Positions 59,357 to 64,000 of a stretch of DNA of 64,000 bases are shown in pieces. A program made the position numbers and the translations under genes. Position 1 is the stretch's first letter. The number at the start of each line of letters is the position of its first letter. A model generated the notes under the pieces. The model did no database searches and was not told the DNA's origin. It saw nothing but the letters and a program-made list of their open reading frames with translations. This DNA comes from Pseudomonas putida (GTDB lineage Bacteria > Pseudomonadota > Gammaproteobacteria > Pseudomonadales > Pseudomonadaceae). The stretch spans positions 1 through 64,000 of the forward strand of contig NZ_JAETZZ010000012.1 of the NCBI RefSeq assembly GCF_022627325.1. Direction: 5' to 3'.

Positions 59357-61054
59357 TTATGGCGCAACAGGGTACCAGCGCGGGGTATAGACCCACTGCC
59401 CACCCTCGGCACGGGCAAAGGTGCAGGTCGTGGAAGAACCGACCAGTACCATGGTGCGCATGTCGACCATCTCTGGCACCAACTCGGCGAGGGTGACCAC
59501 CTTGAGCGTCTGCCCCGGCCTGCCGATGTCACGCCCCAGCACTACGGGTGTATCGCCATACCGGTGCTGGCGCACGATTTCCAGCGCGCGGCCAAGCTGC
59601 CAGGGGCGCGAACGCGAGATCGGGTTGTAGAAGGCCAGCACCAGGTCGGCCTGAGCTGCCAGGCCCAGCCGATGTTCGATGGTCGACCACGGTTTGAGAT
59701 TGTCCGAAAGCGACATCACGCAGAAGTCATGCCCCAGCGGCGCGCCTGCTTGAGCGGCGGTGGCCAGCGAGGCCGAAACTCCCGGCAGGATCTGCAGATC
59801 GACCCGATGCCAGGCGGGGTCAGAGGACCCGTGCAGCGCTTCCAGCACGGCTGCGGCCATGGCGAAGACCCCCGGGTCACCCGACGACACCACCACCACC
59901 GAGCGCCCCTGGGCAGCAAGCTCGAAAGCATGACGCGCGCGCTGCATCTCTTCGCGATTGTCGGTGCAATGTTGCACCTGGTCGTCGCGGAACGGCCCGG
60001 CCATGCGCACGTAGGTTTCGTAACCGAGAATGTCCTCGGCGCGTGCCAGCTCGGCTTTGACCGCCGGCACCATCAGCTCGGCGGCGCCAGGGCCAAGGCC
60101 GATGACGGCCAGGCGACCACGCTTGCGCCCCAGCTGGTTGACCTTGACTGGCGCCGATGCCAGCGCGATGACCAGGCCCGCCTGCTCGATCAGGCGCGCA
60201 TCCGGCAGTGCTGCGGCGGCCATGCTGACAAGCGTGCTTTCTTTGGCCGCAAAACGCAGTGCGACACCCAGCGTCTCGGCCGCTGCCAGCAAGGACGGTT
60301 CGGCCATGGCCTGTTCGGCGGCCAGCAGGCACGCCAGTGACTGCTCGGCGATGCCCGCTTCACGCAGGGCATCATTGACGCGTTCGACCAGATCAGCGCC
60401 GCCCGCATCCACCGCAACCACCACCGAACGGGGGCGGATCAGCAACTCGTCACGGCTGGCCGGGCGCGCAGTGCATCCCACATGAATGGTGCGCTGGGCG
60501 GCTTCACTGGTTGGCAATTGGGCCTGAGCCAGCCACGGCGCATCGCCCTCGATGCGTACGGCTTCACCCGCCAGCAGATCGGAAACGAAACGCTTGCCCT
60601 GTTCGATGTCCGCCAGGGCGTAGCCTTCGGGTGGGTTCAGCAGGCAAGTGCCGAAACGCAGCTCGCCACTGGTGGTGATCGCCGGGGCCACGCCCAGCGC
60701 CTCAGCGATCTCCCGGGCCATGAGGTTGACGCCGCTCAGCCCGCCCAGCAGCGGCACTACCGCACTGCCGTCCTCGGCCACCGCCAGCACCGGCGGCTCC
60801 GCGCCTTTCTCGCTGAGCAGGCTGGCCAGGCTACGGATGACGATACCCGCCGCACACAGGGCAATGATCGGCGTGTCTTGCCGGTAGAGCTCGCGCAACG
60901 TGTCGCCAAAGTTTTCGTAATACTGGTCGGCCAGGTCGACCCGACCACTCAGGCCGTGCAGCGTTGCCTGTGGATACCGCTGCTGAATGCGCCGCGCGGT
61001 GGCCACGCTGCCAGCGCCGAGCACGATGATCGCCGGTGCCTTGTGCATGCTCAT
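59357..61054 (-). CDS. cobJ: CbiG-like domain fused to precorrin-3B C17-methyltransferase (CobJ)
   Basis: It has 565 residues. The N-terminal half (about 1-310) is a CbiG/CobE-type domain (ALCAAGIVIRSLASLLSEKG, then PLLGGLSGVNLMAREIAEAL). The C-terminal half (about 320-560) is a SAM methyltransferase with GLGPGAAELMVPAV and SSGDPGVFAMAA, and contracts the ring while methylating C17. The two are separate genes in many bacteria. The ATG at 61054 overlaps the cobI stop by four bases. It ends the cobG-H-I-J operon. Confidence 0.92.
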   Translation of the reverse strand: MSMHKAPAIIVLGAGSVATARRIQQRYPQATLHGLSGRVDLADQYYENFGDTLRELYRQDTPIIALCAAGIVIRSLASLLSEKGAEPPVLAVAEDGSAVVPLLGGLSGVNLMAREIAEALGVAPAITTSGELRFGTCLLNPPEGYALADIEQGKRFVSDLLAGEAVRIEGDAPWLAQAQLPTSEAAQRTIHVGCTARPASRDELLIRPRSVVVAVDAGGADLVERVNDALREAGIAEQSLACLLAAEQAMAEPSLLAAAETLGVALRFAAKESTLVSMAAAALPDARLIEQAGLVIALASAPVKVNQLGRKRGRLAVIGLGPGAAELMVPAVKAELARAEDILGYETYVRMAGPFRDDQVQHCTDNREEMQRARHAFELAAQGRSVVVVSSGDPGVFAMAAAVLEALHGSSDPAWHRVDLQILPGVSASLATAAQAGAPLGHDFCVMSLSDNLKPWSTIEHRLGLAAQADLVLAFYNPISRSRPWQLGRALEIVRQHRYGDTPVVLGRDIGRPGQTLKVVTLAELVPEMVDMRTMVLVGSSTTCTFARAEGGQWVYTPRWYPVAP

Positions 61055-61785
61055 CCCTGCCATTTTTCACCCGGCACGATGATCAGCGAGAAGTACGGTG
61101 ATGACTGTGGGTCCACCTGGTCCAGCGCGACGATTTTCTGATTGGCCATGGTCGCCCGTTCCACGTACAGCGCTCGGCTGTCCAGGCCCAGTTCGCCCAG
61201 CACCTGCCGCACCTTGGGGAAGTTGCGGCCCAGCTTCATGATTACCGCCGCGTCGGCGTCGGCCAGGCGCCGCTTGAGCTCTTCGGCCGGCAGCACGCCC
61301 GACAGCACCGACAGGCTCTGGTTGCGGTAAACCAAAGGAGCCCCCAGTACCGAGGCGCCGCCCAGCATCGAGCAGACGCCAGGGATCACTTGCGCGTCAT
61401 AGCGTTGCGCCAGACGGTCGTGCAGGTACATGTAGGAGCCGTAAAAGAACGGGTCACCCTCGCAGATCACCGCCACATCGCGGCCAGCATCGAGGTGTTC
61501 GGCCACCTGCACGCTGGCCTCGTCATAGAAATCGCTGATGACCTGCTCGTAGGACAACGGTGCCGGCAACGCCTCGGTGGTCACCGGATAGACCAACGGC
61601 AGCAGCGTTTGCGCTGGCTGCAGGTGCGACTCGATGATGCCGAAGGCATTGCCACGCTTGCCCTTGGCCACGAAGTAGGCGACCACCGGGGCCTCGCGTA
61701 GCAAGCGCAGGGCCTTGAGGGTGATCAGCTCAGGGTCGCCAGGGCCTACGCCCAGGCCCAGCAGACGTCCACGCGGCGCCATCAT
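61051..61785 (-). CDS. cobI: Precorrin-2 C20-methyltransferase
   Basis: It has 244 residues. SAM-dependent methylation at C20 in corrin synthesis. LLGLGVGPGDPELITLKAL (near 8-26) is the SAM-binding start and VICEGDPFFYGSYMYL (near 105-120) is the conserved loop. The ATG overlaps the cobH stop (ATGA), indicating coupled translation. Confidence 0.95.
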   Translation of the reverse strand: MMAPRGRLLGLGVGPGDPELITLKALRLLREAPVVAYFVAKGKRGNAFGIIESHLQPAQTLLPLVYPVTTEALPAPLSYEQVISDFYDEASVQVAEHLDAGRDVAVICEGDPFFYGSYMYLHDRLAQRYDAQVIPGVCSMLGGASVLGAPLVYRNQSLSVLSGVLPAEELKRRLADADAAVIMKLGRNFPKVRQVLGELGLDSRALYVERATMANQKIVALDQVDPQSSPYFSLIIVPGEKWQG

Positions 61786-62408
61786 TCCACCTCCGTGGCG
61801 AGGGCATTGACCGCCGCCGCCGCCATCGCGCTACCGCCCAGGCGGCCCTGCATGATCACGAAGGGTACCCCTCGGCTATCTGCGGCAAGCATGGCCTTGG
61901 ACTCCGCCGCACCGACGAAGCCAACCGGGAAGCCGAGGATCAGCGCAGGCTTGGGTGCACCTGCATCGATCATTTCCAGCAAGTAGAACAGTGCGGTCGG
62001 TGCGTTGCCGATCACCACCACGCTGCCCTCCAGGTAGGGCCGCCACAGTTCCAGGGCCACCGCCGAGCGGGTATTGCCGGCATCTTTGGCCAAGGCTGGG
62101 ACACTCGGGTCGCGCAGGGTGCAGATCACGTTGTTGTCAGCGGGCAAGCGTGCACGGGTGATACCTTCGGCGACCATGTGCGCATCGCATAGGATCGGCG
62201 CGCCGTTGGCCAGGGCCTCGCGCCCGGCGCGGCCTGCACCTTCGGAAAACTGCAGGCCGTCGATGGCCTCGACCATGCCGCAGGCATGGATCACACGAAC
62301 GGCGAGTTTCTCAAGGTCCGCGGGGATCCGCTCGAGCCGGGCCTCCTCACGGATGATCCGGAAAGAATTGCGATAGATCTCCTGACCATCGCGGATGTAA
62401 TCAATCAT
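61782..62408 (-). CDS. cobH: Precorrin-8X methylmutase
   Basis: It has 208 residues. Moves a methyl group from C11 to C12 to form hydrogenobyrinate. The conserved catalytic His is in RVIHACGMVE (near 40-49), with DAHMVAEGI and GNAPTALFYLLEMI. The start is ATG 62408, overlapping the cobG end by eight bases; a TTG three bases upstream is the alternative. Confidence 0.94.
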   Translation of the reverse strand: MIDYIRDGQEIYRNSFRIIREEARLERIPADLEKLAVRVIHACGMVEAIDGLQFSEGAGRAGREALANGAPILCDAHMVAEGITRARLPADNNVICTLRDPSVPALAKDAGNTRSAVALELWRPYLEGSVVVIGNAPTALFYLLEMIDAGAPKPALILGFPVGFVGAAESKAMLAADSRGVPFVIMQGRLGGSAMAAAAVNALATEVE

Positions 62409-63732
62409 CAAGGTGCTCCGTCGGCAGGTCGAGCATGGCGCCTGCTTCGTTCAAGGTGAGGTTGGCGGCGCGCAGGGCGCCGAAGCCCGGCAGCCGCGCG
62501 TCACGCAAATAGAGGTCATAGCGGCCCGGCGAGCGGGCCAGCAGCGTGGCCGGGGCGACATGGGCCACGGCGCAGGATCGGGGGCAACCCGACAGGTGCA
62601 CACTGGCAGGCGCGCCCGCAGGCAACAGGGCGGCCAGGGCCACGGCATCGGCCTTGGTATCGCCGTGCGCCTTGGCGCAGCCGCTGGCGCCGGTGCAGGC
62701 AACCAGGCGGGCCAGGGGCTCATGGCTGTGGCACAGCCAGCCAAGGGCCGAAAGCTCACGTTGCGCCGCAGCGATGCGCGTGCCAGCGATAGAGGTCAGC
62801 ATCAGGCTTTGCCAGGGGCTCAGGCGCAGGCTGCCATCGCCGTGTTCACGGGCGATGCGCGCCGCACCGCGCAGCATGTCGGCGTTGAGCCTGCCAAGCG
62901 GCGGGGCAATGCCCAGGGCCATGCCTTGCTGCTGCTGAACGGCGCCGAGCCATGAGCGGTGGCTCGCTGCGCGGCGCCACGCGAGCACGGCATCATCCCG
63001 GCGGATTTGCAGCCCCAGCCCCTCGATGAACCGCTCCACTGAGCAGTTTTCCAGCAACTGGCGCATGCGCGCCTGCTCCGGGCTGGCCAGATCGAGAAAG
63101 CGCTCAAGCACTGCACGCACCAATTCCAGCCCCTGCTCTACCGGCACCGCACCCAGCACCTGGCCGTCAGCCGGGCAGCCGGCCAGGCCGAACGCCAGCC
63201 AGGTGCGTTGTTCGAGCCGCAATGCGCAAAGCCATAGATCGTGTGGGTGCTCGAGCATCGCCAGGCCTTCGCCGCCGTCCAGTTGCAGGGCGAACTTGGC
63301 CGATAACTGATGAAAGCGCGGCGTGCCTTGCAGCAGGTCGAGGATGTGTTCGGCCAGGGGGCGAACATCCAGCACCATCGAGGGGTCATGCCCGGCCAAA
63401 GGGCTGAGCATCAGGTTGCGCACATCGTCACTGGCGGCATCGCGGGGGCCCAGGCCTGCTGCCAGCAGGCTTTCGATCAGGCCGGCGTGATCATCGCCAA
63501 TGCCACGGATCTGCAGATTGCCGCGGTTGGTCGCCTCGATCACGCCACCGGCGAAGCGCTCGGCAGCCGCCGCCACGGCATCGGCCTGATCGGCCAGCAA
63601 CAGCCCACCGGGCAGCTTGATCCGGCAGATCCCGCCATCCAGGGCGCTGACGATGCGCCACAACCCCGGGCAAGCCGAGGGACGGGGCGACACGGGTGGG
63701 GTATGGACCTGCTTCAAAGGGGCGTCCGGCAA
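62401..63732 (-). CDS. cobG: Precorrin-3B synthase
   Basis: It has up to 443 residues. Aerobic, iron-sulfur and sirohaem-reductase-like enzyme that hydroxylates precorrin-3A with O2. Two ferredoxin-like repeats; the [4Fe-4S] cysteines are in ACTGASGCAKA and SGCPRSCA. It marks the oxygen-dependent cobalamin route. The start is uncertain: the frame opens with TTG at 63732 and no Shine-Dalgarno is clear; a GTG at 63693 is an alternative. It leads the operon. Confidence 0.9.
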   Translation of the reverse strand: MPDAPLKQVHTPPVSPRPSACPGLWRIVSALDGGICRIKLPGGLLLADQADAVAAAAERFAGGVIEATNRGNLQIRGIGDDHAGLIESLLAAGLGPRDAASDDVRNLMLSPLAGHDPSMVLDVRPLAEHILDLLQGTPRFHQLSAKFALQLDGGEGLAMLEHPHDLWLCALRLEQRTWLAFGLAGCPADGQVLGAVPVEQGLELVRAVLERFLDLASPEQARMRQLLENCSVERFIEGLGLQIRRDDAVLAWRRAASHRSWLGAVQQQQGMALGIAPPLGRLNADMLRGAARIAREHGDGSLRLSPWQSLMLTSIAGTRIAAAQRELSALGWLCHSHEPLARLVACTGASGCAKAHGDTKADAVALAALLPAGAPASVHLSGCPRSCAVAHVAPATLLARSPGRYDLYLRDARLPGFGALRAANLTLNEAGAMLDLPTEHLDD

Positions 63733-63848
63733 TCGCTGAAAATGCGCTTGAGTGTAGAAGGCGCGGTATTATGCCTGCTTTGTCCGGCGGCATGAAAAGC
63801 CGGTGGTCGAGCATCGCTGGCGATTGAACAGAAATTCATCACCGCGTC

Positions 63849-63885
63849 GCCCCCCTTTGCCGGCTGAGGGGGGCAACGCGCCCCC
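63849..63885. promoter_or_regulatory. Mutually exclusive hairpins in the cobG/cobL gap
   Basis: GCCCCCCT (63849-63856) pairs with AGGGGGGC (63867-63874), 8 bp. The G-run also pairs with GCCCCC (63880-63885), with loop AACGC. The two stems share the G-run and cannot form together. They lie about 25-60 bases before the cobL ATG. No B12-box-like sequence is seen. Confidence 0.4.
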
Positions 63886-63907
63886 AAAAATGGCGGATCG
63901 GAAACAC

Positions 63908-64000
63908 ATGACACCCTGGCTGACAGTAATTGGCATCGGCGAAGACGGCTTCAGTGGGCTAGGCAAGCAAGCCCGGCGCGCCCTGCTCGGCGCTTCGCGG
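63908..64000 (+). CDS. cobL: Precorrin-6Y methyltransferase (CobL), N-terminal part
   Basis: The first 31 codons are in the window (MTPWLTVIGIGEDGFSGLG then KQARRALLGASR). The GIGEDG loop is the SAM-binding start of CobL/CbiE. CGGATCGGAA precedes the ATG. Divergent from cobG with 175 bp between. The gene runs off the right edge. Confidence 0.85.
   Translation, partial: MTPWLTVIGIGEDGFSGLGKQARRALLGASR

Noticed and set aside
63733..63907. Cobalamin riboswitch before cobG or cobL
   Set aside because: Neither strand shows a B12 box or the expected multi-stem layout.
1..64000. CRISPR arrays, insertion sequences, tRNA or rRNA genes
   Set aside because: No regularly spaced repeat, transposase, cloverleaf or rRNA sequence was seen on either strand.

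Overview
The window is GC-rich, gene-dense Pseudomonas chromosome, most likely from the P. putida group. The evidence is gene content and order: copA-cueR, fppA-pprB, pbpC with an alpha-2-macroglobulin gene, speA/yciH/Nudix/DUF2333/gcbA/ctpL/dsbD/aroQ/accBC, then prmA/dusB/fis/purH/purD/retS. I see no rRNA, tRNA, transposase, phage gene or CRISPR array. It reads as core genome with small accessory pieces. The names rest on protein motifs and remembered synteny, since no search could be run.

Region 1 (1-9.1 kb) is nitrogen and nucleoside salvage. A beta-alanine:pyruvate aminotransferase and methylmalonate-semialdehyde dehydrogenase (mmsA) form an operon, divergent from a LysR regulator. A RutR-like TetR regulator, a YigZ/IMPACT protein, a short-chain dehydrogenase, adenosine deaminase and an ArsR-type regulator follow. 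Two gene-free stretches lie here: a diverged 83-bp direct repeat at the left edge and a cluster of DnaA-box-like 9-mers near 5.65-5.85 kb. Region 2 (9.1-14 kb) holds an MFS exporter and a copper module: copZ, a small secreted protein, copA and cueR. CueR-type 19-bp-spacer operators lie in front of both copZ and copA.

Region 3 (14-23 kb) has a dCache chemoreceptor with a sigma-28-like promoter and an AraC regulator. It also has a thiolase / high-molecular-weight FabG / double-hotdog MaoC trio resembling mycobacterial fadA2-fabG4-htdX, a MazG-like gene with cmoM, and two tandem DUF4136 lipoproteins. Region 4 (23-34 kb) concerns the envelope. It contains a prepilin peptidase (fppA) with an altered active-site motif, the regulator pprB behind a phased TTGTACA direct repeat, and a two-partner-secretion transporter without an adjacent substrate. 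PbpC and a giant thioester-containing alpha-2-macroglobulin lipoprotein follow, with a small membrane protein gene between them.

Region 5 (34-46 kb) carries a MATE exporter, speA, yciH, a hexapeptide-repeat protein, a Nudix hydrolase, a DUF2333 protein, a two-REC diguanylate cyclase (GcbA-like), a CtpL-like chemoreceptor with a Pho-box-like element, and dsbD. Region 6 (46-59 kb) is housekeeping: aroQ, accB-accC, prmA, a zinc-ribbon DUF3426 protein, dusB-fis, purH, purD, the hybrid sensor retS, and marC. Region 7 (59.3-64 kb) is aerobic cobalamin synthesis: a tightly overlapping cobG-cobH-cobI-cobJ operon (cobJ fused to a CbiG-like domain), divergent from cobL, which runs off the right edge.

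The least explained items are the regulatory and repeat DNA (TTGTACA repeat, DnaA-box cluster, 83-bp repeat, cobL leader hairpins, AAGCTGCAAGC elements) and the small uncharacterised proteins in the copper and PbpC neighbourhoods. No wholly new multi-gene system was identified with confidence.
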